Shown here piece after piece: positions 8,178-16,856 of a DNA stretch of 64,000 nucleotides. The notes under the pieces were generated by a model. It was given only the letters and a program-made list of their open reading frames with translations. It was not told where the DNA came from and ran no database searches. The stretch lies in assembly GCA_947498845.1 (NCBI GenBank), contig CANMLX010000008.1, positions 1 through 64,000 of the forward strand. The letters are read 5' to 3'. The position numbers were made by a program, and so were the translations under genes. How positions within the stretch are numbered: position 1 is the stretch's first letter; every line of letters starts with the position of its first letter. This DNA comes from an uncultured Flavobacteriaceae bacterium. Its GTDB lineage: Bacteria > Bacteroidota > Bacteroidia > Flavobacteriales > Flavobacteriaceae.

Positions 8178-10181
8178 TTAAAGTTTAAGCTTGTCTAGTT
8201 TGCCTTGATACATTTTAATTTCGTCTCTCAATTTAGCAGCAACAATAAAGTCTAATGCTTTTGCAGCTTGCTCCATAAGTTTTCGTTTTTCACGAATTTT
8301 TTTATCGAGTTCTGGTTTGCTTAAATACTCACTTTCAGGTTCGGCTGCTCTAGCAGCTTCTAACTCATAACTGTAAGTACTCACAGAATTTTTAGAAAGC
8401 GCATTGTCTAAACTTTTGTTTAAAGCTTTAGGAGTTACATTGTTTGTAGTGTTGTAAGATATTTGTTTTTCGCGCCTATATTCGGTTTCATCAATTGTTT
8501 TTTGCATGCTTTTAGTAATTTTATCAGCATACATAATAGCTTTCCCGTTTAGATTTCTGGCAGCTCTACCAACAGTTTGCGTTAAAGAGCGTGTAGATCG
8601 TAAAAACCCTTCTTTATCAGCATCTAAAATAGCAACAAGGGATACTTCTGGTAAATCTAAGCCTTCACGTAATAGGTTAACACCCACTAGAACATCAAAA
8701 AGCCCTTTGCGTAAGTCTTGCATAATTTCAACACGTTCAAGAGTATCAACATCACTGTGTATATAACGACAGCGTATTTGAATTCTGTCTAAATATTTCG
8801 TTAGCTCTTCTGCCATACGCTTAGTTAGTGTGGTAACCAAAGTACGCTCATCTTTTTCAACACGTTGCTGAATTTCTTCAATTAAATCATCTATTTGATT
8901 TAAACTTGGGCGTACTTCAATTATAGGATCTAATAATCCTGTTGGTCTTATAATTTGTTCCACATAAATACCATCAGTTTTTTGTAATTCATAATCGGCA
9001 GGGGTAGCACTTACATAAATCACTTGATTTTGAAGCGCTTCAAACTCTTCAAATTTTAAAGGGCGGTTATCCATAGCAGCAGGTAATCTAAATCCATATT
9101 CAACAAGGTTTTCTTTTCTGCTTCTATCACCACCATACATGGCATGAACTTGGGAGATCGTAACATGACTTTCGTCTACAACCATTAAATAGTCATCTGG
9201 GAAATAGTCTAATAAACAGAACGGACGTGTTCCAGGTAATCTACCATCAAGATAACGTGAGTAATTTTCAATACCTGAGCAATACCCTAATTCACGAATC
9301 ATTTCTAAATCGAACTCTGTACGCTCTTTAAGGCGTTTCGCCTCTAAATGCTTGCCTATTTCTTTAAAATAATCATGCTGTTTTACCAGATCATCCTGTA
9401 TGTCTTTTATAGCACCTTGAAGTACCTCGGGAGAGGTAACAAACATGTTTGCAGGGTATATATTTAAGCGATCATATTTCTCTACAATGTCATTAGTTTG
9501 TATGTTAAAAGATTCAATAGCTTCAATGTCATCACCAAAGAAATGTATGCGAAATGCATCGTCTGCATAACTAGGGAAAATATCAACGGTGTCTCCTTTT
9601 ATTCTAAAATTCCCATGGTTAAAATCTGCCTCTGTTCGGGAATACAGACTTTGTACCAATTGATGTAGTAGTTTTGTACGCGATAGTTCTTGATCTCTTT
9701 CTAATGTAATTACATTTTTTTGAAATTCAATAGGGTTACCAATACCGTACAAACAGGAAACAGATGCTACAACTAAAACATCGCGTCTACCAGAAAGTAG
9801 GGAAGAGGTTGTGCTTAATCGCATTTTCTCTATCTCTTCGTTTATGGAGAGGTCTTTTTCTATATAAACACCAGAAACTGGAATGTAAGCTTCGGGTTGG
9901 TAGTAATCGTAATAAGACACAAAATATTCTACAGCGTTATTTGGGAAAAACTGTTTAAACTCTGAGTATAATTGAGCAGCTAATGTTTTATTGTGCGCCA
10001 AAACTAATGTAGGGCGTTGCACTTCTTCTATAACATTGGCTACAGTAAATGTTTTGCCAGAGCCTGTTACACCAAGTAAGGTTTGGTATTTTTCATTGGT
10101 ATGTATACCATTAACTAATTGTTCTATAGCTTTTGGCTGATCTCCAGTGGGACTAAATTCCGATTCAATTTTAAACTGCAT
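8178..10181 (-). CDS. uvrB: Excinuclease ABC subunit UvrB
   Basis: About 667 residues when started at MQFKIESEF; an in-frame ATG 15 nt further upstream adds five residues unlike the family. Visible features: Walker A GVTGSGKT near residue 40, the beta-hairpin region with YYDYYQPEAYIP, DEXX-box MVVDESHVT, helicase motifs REGLDLPEVSLVAILDADKEGF and TVGRAARN, and a C-terminal UVR motif (about 625-665) for UvrC binding. UvrB is the damage-verifying helicase of nucleotide excision repair. Complete and of normal length. Confidence 0.98.
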   Translation of the reverse strand: MQFKIESEFSPTGDQPKAIEQLVNGIHTNEKYQTLLGVTGSGKTFTVANVIEEVQRPTLVLAHNKTLAAQLYSEFKQFFPNNAVEYFVSYYDYYQPEAYIPVSGVYIEKDLSINEEIEKMRLSTTSSLLSGRRDVLVVASVSCLYGIGNPIEFQKNVITLERDQELSRTKLLHQLVQSLYSRTEADFNHGNFRIKGDTVDIFPSYADDAFRIHFFGDDIEAIESFNIQTNDIVEKYDRLNIYPANMFVTSPEVLQGAIKDIQDDLVKQHDYFKEIGKHLEAKRLKERTEFDLEMIRELGYCSGIENYSRYLDGRLPGTRPFCLLDYFPDDYLMVVDESHVTISQVHAMYGGDRSRKENLVEYGFRLPAAMDNRPLKFEEFEALQNQVIYVSATPADYELQKTDGIYVEQIIRPTGLLDPIIEVRPSLNQIDDLIEEIQQRVEKDERTLVTTLTKRMAEELTKYLDRIQIRCRYIHSDVDTLERVEIMQDLRKGLFDVLVGVNLLREGLDLPEVSLVAILDADKEGFLRSTRSLTQTVGRAARNLNGKAIMYADKITKSMQKTIDETEYRREKQISYNTTNNVTPKALNKSLDNALSKNSVSTYSYELEAARAAEPESEYLSKPELDKKIREKRKLMEQAAKALDFIVAAKLRDEIKMYQGKLDKLKL

Positions 10182-10230
10182 GTTGTAAAAATACAATAAA
10201 GAAAGCTATGTATTATTACTACAAAAGAAT

Positions 10231-10929
10231 TTACTCAACCTTAATATCCATGTTACTAAAATCAAATACTAACACGTTATGAGATGTGGGTAATTTTACG
10301 CCTGTTTTAGTGGTTTTCCAGTCTTTCCATGACGCCTCAAGACCATCAATTGGCGTTAAATCATTCCAGATATTACAACTAATAGGAGTAAGCTTATCAT
10401 CAAAATGCCATAAATAACTGTCTGTGTTATTATAAGTGACTAGTAGTGCCTTTTTATTCCCATCGGTTGTTACCAATTTTCTGGTTACACCAGCATCAAA
10501 AACTTGAAAAGGAGCGATGAGCCAAAATAGATCTTTTTTATAATAGGCCTTTCCTTTTTCATGAATTTTATTTGCTAATTCACTTTTTAATATAAAACCG
10601 TTAGCATAAACCTCGCTTTTGGTATCGTCTAAAAGATCTAGTTTTACTTTGTAACTTTCAAAGTATACCTCGCAAATGTTATCAGATTTTTTCCATTTAA
10701 AATGTCTTCTAGACTTAAATGTCCATTCAATATAGTCGGTGTTTTTAAAACCTTCATAGTTTAAAGCAATAAGCATTTTGGTGGCCAATTTATCGGCCTC
10801 TTTACCTTCTATACCATAAGGGATTGGTTGAGCGTATTTATAATGTAAAAATCCAAAAAGCAATAGCGTAGGTAGCGTTAAAAATATAACAATGCCTAAA
10901 ATAATTTTTACAGGCTTTTTAAGTTTCAT
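10231..10929 (-). CDS. Conserved hypothetical membrane-anchored protein
   Basis: A 232-residue protein with one N-terminal hydrophobic segment (IILGIVIFLTLPTLLLFGFL, about 8-27), likely anchoring a periplasmic domain. The rest is beta-rich with many Trp and Tyr residues and a closing SHNVLVFDFSNMDI. I do not recognise a named family. The next gene upstream on the same strand is acpH (28 bp away), so they may be co-transcribed. Start choice is supported by the basic residues before the membrane segment. Confidence 0.7.
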   Translation of the reverse strand: MKLKKPVKIILGIVIFLTLPTLLLFGFLHYKYAQPIPYGIEGKEADKLATKMLIALNYEGFKNTDYIEWTFKSRRHFKWKKSDNICEVYFESYKVKLDLLDDTKSEVYANGFILKSELANKIHEKGKAYYKKDLFWLIAPFQVFDAGVTRKLVTTDGNKKALLVTYNNTDSYLWHFDDKLTPISCNIWNDLTPIDGLEASWKDWKTTKTGVKLPTSHNVLVFDFSNMDIKVE

Positions 10930-10956
10930 TTAAATATTAGTCGGTCGGGATTAATG

Positions 10957-11547
10957 CTACAAAGATAGTTCAATTAATTTTTCACTTGAAAAGGAGATAA
11001 GTTCATCAAAGAATGTGGTAAATTCATTTTCAAATTCAGAATAGAACGCTTCTAACTCTTTTGTAGCTTCATGCATTCCAGATCTATGTTTTGTTCTTCG
11101 GTTCATTCCCTCTAAAACTCTTGCAATGCCTTCTATAGAAGCATAACTTAATAACCAATTGTCTGTAACTAAATAAGGCATCATTTTTTGAATTCTTGGG
11201 GGTAGTATATCAAAATGCTCTTCTAAAGATCCATAAAATTCGTTAATATAAATATCTAGAGGTATATTAGAATAGTTTTTCCAGTTTTTCGCCAGAAAAT
11301 GATCATACAGAATGTCTACAATAACCCCAGAATAATGCCCATATTTTTTATGCAAACGTTTGGTACTTTGTCTAACAGTGGGGTGTGCGTCTGTAAAAGA
11401 ATCAATATAACGATGTAAAAGTATGCCGGTTTGTATGTCTTTTTGGTACGCTTTATATTGTTTTCCTTTAATACCATCTGCAATAAAATTTCCTATTGTT
11501 ATTAAATTGTTATCTCCAGATAAATAAATATGTGCTAAATAATTCAT
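10957..11547 (-). CDS. acpH: Acyl carrier protein phosphodiesterase (AcpH, DUF479)
   Basis: A 196-residue protein beginning MNYLAHIYLSGD, the hallmark start of the AcpH family, with the conserved GNFIADGIKG, LLHRYIDSFTDAHP and DILYDHFLA motifs that carry the HD-type metal ligands. AcpH removes the 4'-phosphopantetheine group from holo-ACP and so tunes fatty acid synthesis. Full length for the family. It diverges from glmM, with a 78-bp shared upstream region. Confidence 0.9.
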   Translation of the reverse strand: MNYLAHIYLSGDNNLITIGNFIADGIKGKQYKAYQKDIQTGILLHRYIDSFTDAHPTVRQSTKRLHKKYGHYSGVIVDILYDHFLAKNWKNYSNIPLDIYINEFYGSLEEHFDILPPRIQKMMPYLVTDNWLLSYASIEGIARVLEGMNRRTKHRSGMHEATKELEAFYSEFENEFTTFFDELISFSSEKLIELSL

Positions 11548-11594
11548 TCGAGAAATTTACGAATTCCGTTTTAAGAAATACTACTTTGTAATTG

Positions 11595-11602
11595 TATATT
11601 TG
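11595..11602 (+). promoter_or_regulatory. Promoter -7 element of glmM
   Basis: TATATTTG matches TAnnTTTG and lies 23 nt before the glmM ATG. The -33 region is A/T-rich without a clear TTG at the right distance, so only the -7 box is well supported. Confidence 0.5.
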
Positions 11603-11625
11603 TTTTATAATTTGAAAATAAATTT

Positions 11626-13017
11626 ATGACACTTATAAAATCAATATCAGGAATTAGAGGTACCATTGGCGGACACGTTGGCGATAATTTAACCCCAATA
11701 GATGCCGTTAAATTTGCAGCGGCTTATGGGGCTTGGTTAAAGCAATATCGCCCTAAAGATACTTATAGAGTAGTAGTGGGTAGAGATGCCAGAATTTCAG
11801 GGAATATGATTCAAAGTTTAGTAATGAATACATTGATAGGTCAAGGCATTCATGTTATAGATTTGGATTTATCTACGACGCCAACTGTTGAAGTTGCAGT
11901 ACCTTTGGAACATGCCGATGGAGGTATAATTTTAACAGCAAGTCATAATCCAAAACAATGGAACGCATTAAAGCTTTTAAATGAAAAAGGAGAGTTTTTA
12001 GATGCGGTAGAAGGTGCTAAAATTTTGGAACTTGCAGAAAGTAATACTATTGATTTTGCAGATGTTGATAGCCTAGGTAAAATCACTAAAAACAGTGCTT
12101 ATTTTGATTTACATATAGAAGAAGTCTTAAAATTACCGTTAGTCAATGCAAAATCAATTGAGAACGCTCGTTTTAAAGTGGTTGTAGATGGCGTTAATTC
12201 TACAGGAGGTGTAGTAATTCCTATGCTTTTGGAACGTTTAGGGGTTGATGTTGTGGAATTGTATTGTGAACCTAATGGTCATTTTCCTCATAACCCAGAA
12301 CCATTAAAAGAACATTTAACAGATTTATCTGCTGAAGTAAAAAAACACAATGCCGATTTTGGTATTGTAGTAGACCCAGATGTAGACCGATTAGCCTTTA
12401 TGGATGAAAACGGCGATATGTTTGGTGAAGAATATACGCTTGTGGCTTGTGCAGATTATGTATTGAGCAAAACACCAGGTAATACAGTAAGTAATATGAG
12501 CTCAACCAGAGCATTAAGAGATGTTACAGAAAAACATGGAGGGACTTACGAGGCCAGCGCAGTAGGTGAGGTGAATGTGGTTAAATTAATGAAGAAAAAT
12601 AATGTCGTAATTGGAGGCGAAGGTAATGGCGGTATTATCTATCCAGATTCACATTATGGGCGTGATGCATTAGTAGGTATTGCTTTATTTTTAAGTTTAT
12701 TAGCAGAAAAGAATATGAAAGTGAGTGAACTTAGAAAAACCTATCCTAATTACTATATGAGCAAAAAGAAAATACAGTTAACGCCAGAATTAGATGTTGA
12801 TGGTATTTTAAAAACAATGGAAACGCGTTACCAAAATGAGCAATTAACAACGATAGATGGTGTTAAAATAGACTTTTCTGAGAGCTGGGTGCACTTAAGA
12901 AAAAGTAATACAGAACCTATTATTAGAATTTATACTGAAGCAAAATCGCAAGAGGAGGCAGATGGTTTAGCAGATAAATTTATTGAAGAGATAGGAGAAA
13001 TAGCTACAGTAAGCTAA
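11626..13017 (+). CDS. glmM: Phosphoglucosamine mutase
   Basis: A 463-residue alpha-D-phosphohexomutase. The active-site phosphoserine loop TASHNP is near residue 104, the metal-binding loop DPDVDR near 248, the sugar-binding loop GGEGNGG near 330, and the phosphate-binding loop RKSNTEPIIRIYTEA near the C-terminus. It interconverts glucosamine-6-phosphate and glucosamine-1-phosphate for UDP-GlcNAc synthesis. In Bacteroidota this subgroup is annotated as GlmM, although phosphomannomutase activity cannot be excluded from sequence alone. It is followed by its own terminator. Confidence 0.93.
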   Translation: MTLIKSISGIRGTIGGHVGDNLTPIDAVKFAAAYGAWLKQYRPKDTYRVVVGRDARISGNMIQSLVMNTLIGQGIHVIDLDLSTTPTVEVAVPLEHADGGIILTASHNPKQWNALKLLNEKGEFLDAVEGAKILELAESNTIDFADVDSLGKITKNSAYFDLHIEEVLKLPLVNAKSIENARFKVVVDGVNSTGGVVIPMLLERLGVDVVELYCEPNGHFPHNPEPLKEHLTDLSAEVKKHNADFGIVVDPDVDRLAFMDENGDMFGEEYTLVACADYVLSKTPGNTVSNMSSTRALRDVTEKHGGTYEASAVGEVNVVKLMKKNNVVIGGEGNGGIIYPDSHYGRDALVGIALFLSLLAEKNMKVSELRKTYPNYYMSKKKIQLTPELDVDGILKTMETRYQNEQLTTIDGVKIDFSESWVHLRKSNTEPIIRIYTEAKSQEEADGLADKFIEEIGEIATVS

Positions 13018-13043
13018 ACAATACTCTTATAACGAAATATTAG

Positions 13044-13076
13044 AAAGGATAGATATTGAAAGTCTATCCTTTTTTA
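13044..13076 (+). terminator. Rho-independent terminator of glmM
   Basis: AAAGGATAGA and TCTATCCTTT form a 10-bp stem with a 9-nt loop, followed by a T run, 27 nt after the glmM stop. Confidence 0.88.
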
Positions 13077-13239
13077 TTGAATTGTATCTATAATTCTTAA
13101 ATCGAGCTCAGGTTAAAGAGATGAAGTCTTAGTTTTAGAGCCACTATTGTAGATTAGAACAATGAATCAATTTGGTTTTGTTTCTAAAGCTGCATTATTT
13201 ATTTTTGATAAGCATTAATAATTTTAGAGAACTGAATTT

Positions 13240-14076
13240 ATGAGTCAAGAATTAGCATCAAAAGATTTCGATTATTACATAGCATTAATTAAAACCAACT
13301 TTATTGAGTTTACGCCCAAAATACTATTAGCAGGGCTTGTAATATGGGTTGGTTTTAAGCTTATTAAAAAAGTCAATGCGATTTTAGAGAAAAGCCTTAA
13401 AAAAATGCAGGTTTCAGATACCATGAGACCTTTTTTAACGTCATTATTATCTACTGTACTTAAAATAGCATTGCTTTTTGCAGCCATATCCATATTAGGT
13501 GTTGAGCTATCAGGTTTGGTGACTATAGTAGCAGCTATGGGATTTGCAATAGGGTTGTCTTTACAAGGAAGTCTTGGGAATTTTGCATCAGGTATACTTA
13601 TTTTGTTTTTAAAGCCCTATAAAGTCAACGATTGGATTCAAATAGAAGATAAATTTGGTAAAGTAGAAGAGATAGGTATTTTCAATACGCTTCTTATTAC
13701 TCCAGGAAATAAAACACTTATAGTCCCTAATTCTAAAATTACCGACGATGTGGTTACAAATTATTCTAAAAAAGGTATTGTAAGACTGGAATTAAGTGCC
13801 CATATTCCCTACAGTGCAGATTTTCCAGAAGTAAAGAAAATTATATTAAACGAGCTAAATAATATACCAACACTAATTAAAGATCCAGCGCCAGAAATAG
13901 GAATTGAGAATTTCGACTCTCATAATATCCAATTAGCGATAAGACCTTATACTACACCAGATAACTACTGGGATGCTACGTTTGACACACACCAAGCAAT
14001 AAAAAATACATTTAATAGAAATAACATTAAAGTAGCTTACTCCGAAGGTATAGAATTAGGTGATATTGGTAAGTAA
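13240..14076 (+). CDS. MscS-type small-conductance mechanosensitive channel
   Basis: A 278-residue protein with three membrane segments (about 25-45, 65-85 and 90-125), the third being the Gly/Ala-rich pore helix GFAIGLSLQGSLGNFASGI, followed by the soluble MscS beta domain (NDWIQIEDKFGKVEEIGIF and VPNSKITDDVVTNYS). It opens under membrane tension to release solutes on hypo-osmotic shock. Size is close to minimal MscS. It ends only 3 bp from the convergent acyltransferase gene. Confidence 0.95.
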   Translation: MSQELASKDFDYYIALIKTNFIEFTPKILLAGLVIWVGFKLIKKVNAILEKSLKKMQVSDTMRPFLTSLLSTVLKIALLFAAISILGVELSGLVTIVAAMGFAIGLSLQGSLGNFASGILILFLKPYKVNDWIQIEDKFGKVEEIGIFNTLLITPGNKTLIVPNSKITDDVVTNYSKKGIVRLELSAHIPYSADFPEVKKIILNELNNIPTLIKDPAPEIGIENFDSHNIQLAIRPYTTPDNYWDATFDTHQAIKNTFNRNNIKVAYSEGIELGDIGK

Positions 14077-14079
14077 AAG

Positions 14080-14967
14080 CTAGTCGTTTTTAGGTTCCTG
14101 TCCTCTATGTTTCCAGCGTTTATGAGTCCATAAGTAATATTCTGGAGCTTCATGAATTTGTTCTTCTACACGTTTTAAAGAAAGGTCTGTAATAGCAAAA
14201 TTATCTGAATTGTTAGGGGTTCTGTTAATATCAGTAAAAGTAGCCTCGTAATACCCACGTTTAACCTTTTTTACCTTTAAAAAAAGAGTAGTCATGTCAA
14301 GACGCTTAGCTAAGACTTCTGCACCTACATGCACAGGTACTTTTATTCCCATAAAATATTGCCAATGTACAGCTTTATTGAGTTTTGGTGATTGGTCAAA
14401 AACAAAACCATTAAACGTTAATTGGTTATCCTTTTTTGCTTTTATAAGTATAGGGAATGTTTCTTTAGTGGTGATTAAATGACTATCATATTTTGCGCGT
14501 ATACGTTTTACCAAAGCATCAAAATATTTGTTATTTAGTCGTTTATACACAGCATAGCCTTTATGGTTTACATGTTCTTGTAAAATAAAAATCCATTCCC
14601 AGCTGGCGTAATGACCCATAAACAAAATCACACTTTTATGCTCTTTTTCAAGTTGGTGAATTTCTTCAACATTAGTGAAAACGTAGCGTTTTATCATGTC
14701 TTCTTTAGATATAGTAATAGATTTTATGGCCTCTACTATCATATCACACAAGTGCTTGTAAGATTTTTTTCTTATTTCGGCAATTTCTTTTTCTGTTTTA
14801 TTGGGTAGTGCTAATTTTAAATTTTCTGTAACCACTTTTTTTCTATACCCAAAAATGCGATATAATATGAGGTATAAACAATCGGAAACAACATATAAAA
14901 TTCTAAATGGAAGTATTGATATTAACCATAAAAAAGGATATACCAGAATATAAACTAGAAATTGCAT
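14080..14967 (-). CDS. LpxL/HtrB-type lysophospholipid (lipid A) acyltransferase
   Basis: A 295-residue protein with an N-terminal membrane anchor (FLVYILVYPFLWLISILPF) and the acyltransferase HxxxxE motif in MGHYASWEW near residue 120, plus the later DQSP block typical of the family. It likely adds a secondary acyl chain to lipid A or a related lipid at the inner membrane. Bacteroidota usually have one or two such genes. The tail is rich in His/Arg/Lys. Upstream it shares a compact divergent promoter region with the rhomboid gene. Confidence 0.9.
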   Translation of the reverse strand: MQFLVYILVYPFLWLISILPFRILYVVSDCLYLILYRIFGYRKKVVTENLKLALPNKTEKEIAEIRKKSYKHLCDMIVEAIKSITISKEDMIKRYVFTNVEEIHQLEKEHKSVILFMGHYASWEWIFILQEHVNHKGYAVYKRLNNKYFDALVKRIRAKYDSHLITTKETFPILIKAKKDNQLTFNGFVFDQSPKLNKAVHWQYFMGIKVPVHVGAEVLAKRLDMTTLFLKVKKVKRGYYEATFTDINRTPNNSDNFAITDLSLKRVEEQIHEAPEYYLWTHKRWKHRGQEPKND

Positions 14968-14977
14968 TAATTAGTTT

Positions 14978-14999
14978 TAGATTTGTAGCAGCAAATATA
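14978..14999. promoter_or_regulatory. Overlapping divergent promoters (acyltransferase/rhomboid)
   Basis: TAGATTTG at 14978-14985 matches the -7 box for the plus-strand rhomboid gene, and CAAATATA at 14992-14999 is the inverted TATATTTG box for the minus-strand acyltransferase gene. The two boxes are only 6 bp apart, so the two polymerases would compete for the same DNA. Confidence 0.5.
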
Positions 15000-15029
15000 G
15001 ATTAATTTCATTTTAAACGTTTCATACCA

Positions 15030-15680
15030 ATGGGTAAAATAGATATAGTAACCATAGTTATTATTGCAGCAAATGTGATCATATCATATAAAGGCTTTAA
15101 TGATTTTAGTTTTTTTGAAAAGTATAAGTTTAATATTGGTGACATAAAAAGGGGAGAGCAAATACGTATGTTTAGCTCTGGGTTTTTGCATGCTGATAAT
15201 GCACATCTGTTATTTAACATGTTTTCATTGTATGTTTTCGCAAATGTTGTTATCAATTATATAGGACAAACAAACTTTATCATTATCTATATAGGAAGTT
15301 TGGTGTTAGGGAATTTATTATCATTTTATTTTCATAAAAATGAATACCATTATAGTGCGGTAGGAGCCAGTGGCGCAGTAATGGGGATTATTTATTCAGC
15401 CATTTTATTACGACCAGAAATGGACTTGTATATGTATTTTATACCTATTCCAATTCCAGCTTATATTTTTGGCATTGGCTATTTATTGTATTCTATTTAC
15501 GGAATGAAAAAAAGAAATGATAACATTGGTCATGATGCGCATTTTGGAGGAGCGATTGGAGGTTATTTAATAACCTTATTACTGTCGCCTTGGCTATTCA
15601 AAACGAATTTGCTCATGATAGGATTACTCGCTATACCTATTGCTTTGTTATTTGTTTTAAAGCGAGCGGGTAAAATTTAA
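15030..15680 (+). CDS. Rhomboid family intramembrane serine protease
   Basis: A 216-residue, six-transmembrane-type protein. The conserved HADNAHLLFNMFSLY segment (rhomboid HxxxxHxxxN region), the catalytic Ser in GASGAVMG near residue 115, and the catalytic His in GHDAHFGGAIGGY near 170 are all present. It should cleave transmembrane substrates within the inner membrane. Length is normal for a minimal bacterial rhomboid. It appears monocistronic. Confidence 0.93.
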   Translation: MGKIDIVTIVIIAANVIISYKGFNDFSFFEKYKFNIGDIKRGEQIRMFSSGFLHADNAHLLFNMFSLYVFANVVINYIGQTNFIIIYIGSLVLGNLLSFYFHKNEYHYSAVGASGAVMGIIYSAILLRPEMDLYMYFIPIPIPAYIFGIGYLLYSIYGMKKRNDNIGHDAHFGGAIGGYLITLLLSPWLFKTNLLMIGLLAIPIALLFVLKRAGKI

Positions 15681-15699
15681 TAAAACTTTAGTATGAAGT

Positions 15700-15736
15700 T
15701 AAAAAAATAAGAGCCATGCATAATATGGCTCTTATT
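15700..15736 (-). terminator. Terminator of the YD-like lipoprotein gene (possibly bidirectional)
   Basis: AATAAGAGCCAT (15706-15717) and ATGGCTCTTATT (15725-15736) form a 12-bp stem with a 7-nt loop. On the minus strand the stem is followed by a T tract, so it best serves the minus-strand gene; the rhomboid gene ends 20 nt away on the other side. Confidence 0.8.
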
Positions 15737-15754
15737 GATCTGGAGAATAGTTAT

Positions 15755-16591
15755 TTATTCGTATAAATACTCTACAGTAAATAAAAGTTTATCATTTACA
15801 AATCCATCACTACTACTACTGTAACTTTTTGCTGATTTAGGATATTCTTGATCATTGTAAGTATACTCATATCTGTCTTCTGAAACTACATAATCATTAT
15901 TGATTAACTTTAAGAGATTATTTTTATTCCCATAAAATTCGAAAGAATATTCTGTTTCAATTGTTACAAGATTGATAATATCAATATCATGTATGTTTTT
16001 TAAAATCCCATTTCTATCATCATATTCATATATCCATCTATTTTCAGTAGACTCTCTAAAAGCTATACCCGAAATATTATTGTTGGATAAAGAAACTGTT
16101 ATTTTATAATCAAATGTATTTTGAGCATTTAAATCACCAGTAAATGTGTCTAGTGATATAGTCTTTTCGTTTTTATCAGTCACCACATGATTGTAAACAT
16201 CAAAAGGTTTTCCATCGGTATCTATTCCTAAAAGTATTTGTTTAAAGTTGGTTAATTCATTATTAGAATCATACTCAATAATAATGTATTCTTTAAGAAT
16301 ATCATTTCTGAAATTTTCTATTTTCACAACTTTATTGTTATTATCATAACTAAATTTCGTTTTATCATCTCCTTCAGTTATGCTTAAAAGTCTATTTTCT
16401 TCATACTCAAAATCGCTTGTGAAAATTTTGTTATCCTCTATACGCGTACTAATTACTTTTTTAATTAGTATTGAGTTATCATCAATTTTTTCACTATTAT
16501 CTCCCTCTTTTTTTCCAGAATCATCCGAAGAATCACTACATGCAAATACAGCAAGGCATAGGCTTAAAATCAATAATTTGTTTAATTTCAT
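15755..16591 (-). CDS. YD-like repeat lipoprotein, putative DUF4595-type
   Basis: A 278-residue lipoprotein (lipobox VFACS, Cys about 18; then an Asp/Ser-rich linker). The body consists of repeated beta-strand pairs with Tyr-Asp signatures (FSYDNNNKVVKI, IIEYDSNNELTNF, WIYEYDDRNGIL, YEYTYNDQEYP), resembling YD/Rhs repeats and the DUF4595 type of Bacteroidota lipoproteins. It is therefore a surface or periplasmic beta-solenoid of unknown ligand. Its promoter carries the same palindrome, at the same spacing, as Rhs locus 1, which suggests co-regulation. Confidence 0.75.
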   Translation of the reverse strand: MKLNKLLILSLCLAVFACSDSSDDSGKKEGDNSEKIDDNSILIKKVISTRIEDNKIFTSDFEYEENRLLSITEGDDKTKFSYDNNNKVVKIENFRNDILKEYIIIEYDSNNELTNFKQILLGIDTDGKPFDVYNHVVTDKNEKTISLDTFTGDLNAQNTFDYKITVSLSNNNISGIAFRESTENRWIYEYDDRNGILKNIHDIDIINLVTIETEYSFEFYGNKNNLLKLINNDYVVSEDRYEYTYNDQEYPKSAKSYSSSSDGFVNDKLLFTVEYLYE

Positions 16592-16621
16592 TTTTAAGTT
16601 TTTTATTTAATAAATATAAAA

Positions 16622-16666
16622 CAAACATAGCATAAACAATTAAAACCAAATTACGGGAAACCGTAA
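16622..16666 (-). promoter_or_regulatory. Promoter and palindromic operator of the YD-like lipoprotein gene
   Basis: On the minus strand, TATGTTTG (16622-16629 on plus as CAAACATA) is a perfect TAnnTTTG -7 box, 30 nt upstream of the start. The palindrome TTACGGGAAACCGTAA at 16651-16666 ends exactly 21 bp upstream of it. The identical arrangement occurs at 20699-20743 in front of Rhs locus 1. The position, around -33 and further upstream, suits an activator that replaces a -33 element. The regulator is not identifiable from this window. Confidence 0.7.
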
Positions 16667-16736
16667 TGTACTTAACAAACACTTAAATAATGTCATTTTA
16701 AGACTAATTTTATTATGGCATAGGTATTGAATCTAT

Positions 16737-16744
16737 TACATTTG
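16737..16744 (+). promoter_or_regulatory. Promoter -7 element of lon
   Basis: TACATTTG matches TAnnTTTG, 113 nt upstream of the lon ATG. The -33 region is not convincing. No heat-shock CIRCE element was seen. Confidence 0.45.
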
Positions 16745-16856
16745 TAAATGACTAGATTGGTTTATAAAACATTATATCATAGTTGTTTATGTTTTTTAAC
16801 GAATAAAAAAGAAGTCATGTATCCTGTTTTTAATGACAGAATGACCTAAAAAATAT

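Noticed and set aside
8506..9958. Plus-strand ORFs inside uvrB
   Set aside because: They are antisense shadows of a clearly conserved gene, with low-complexity, unprotein-like translations and no ribosome-binding context.
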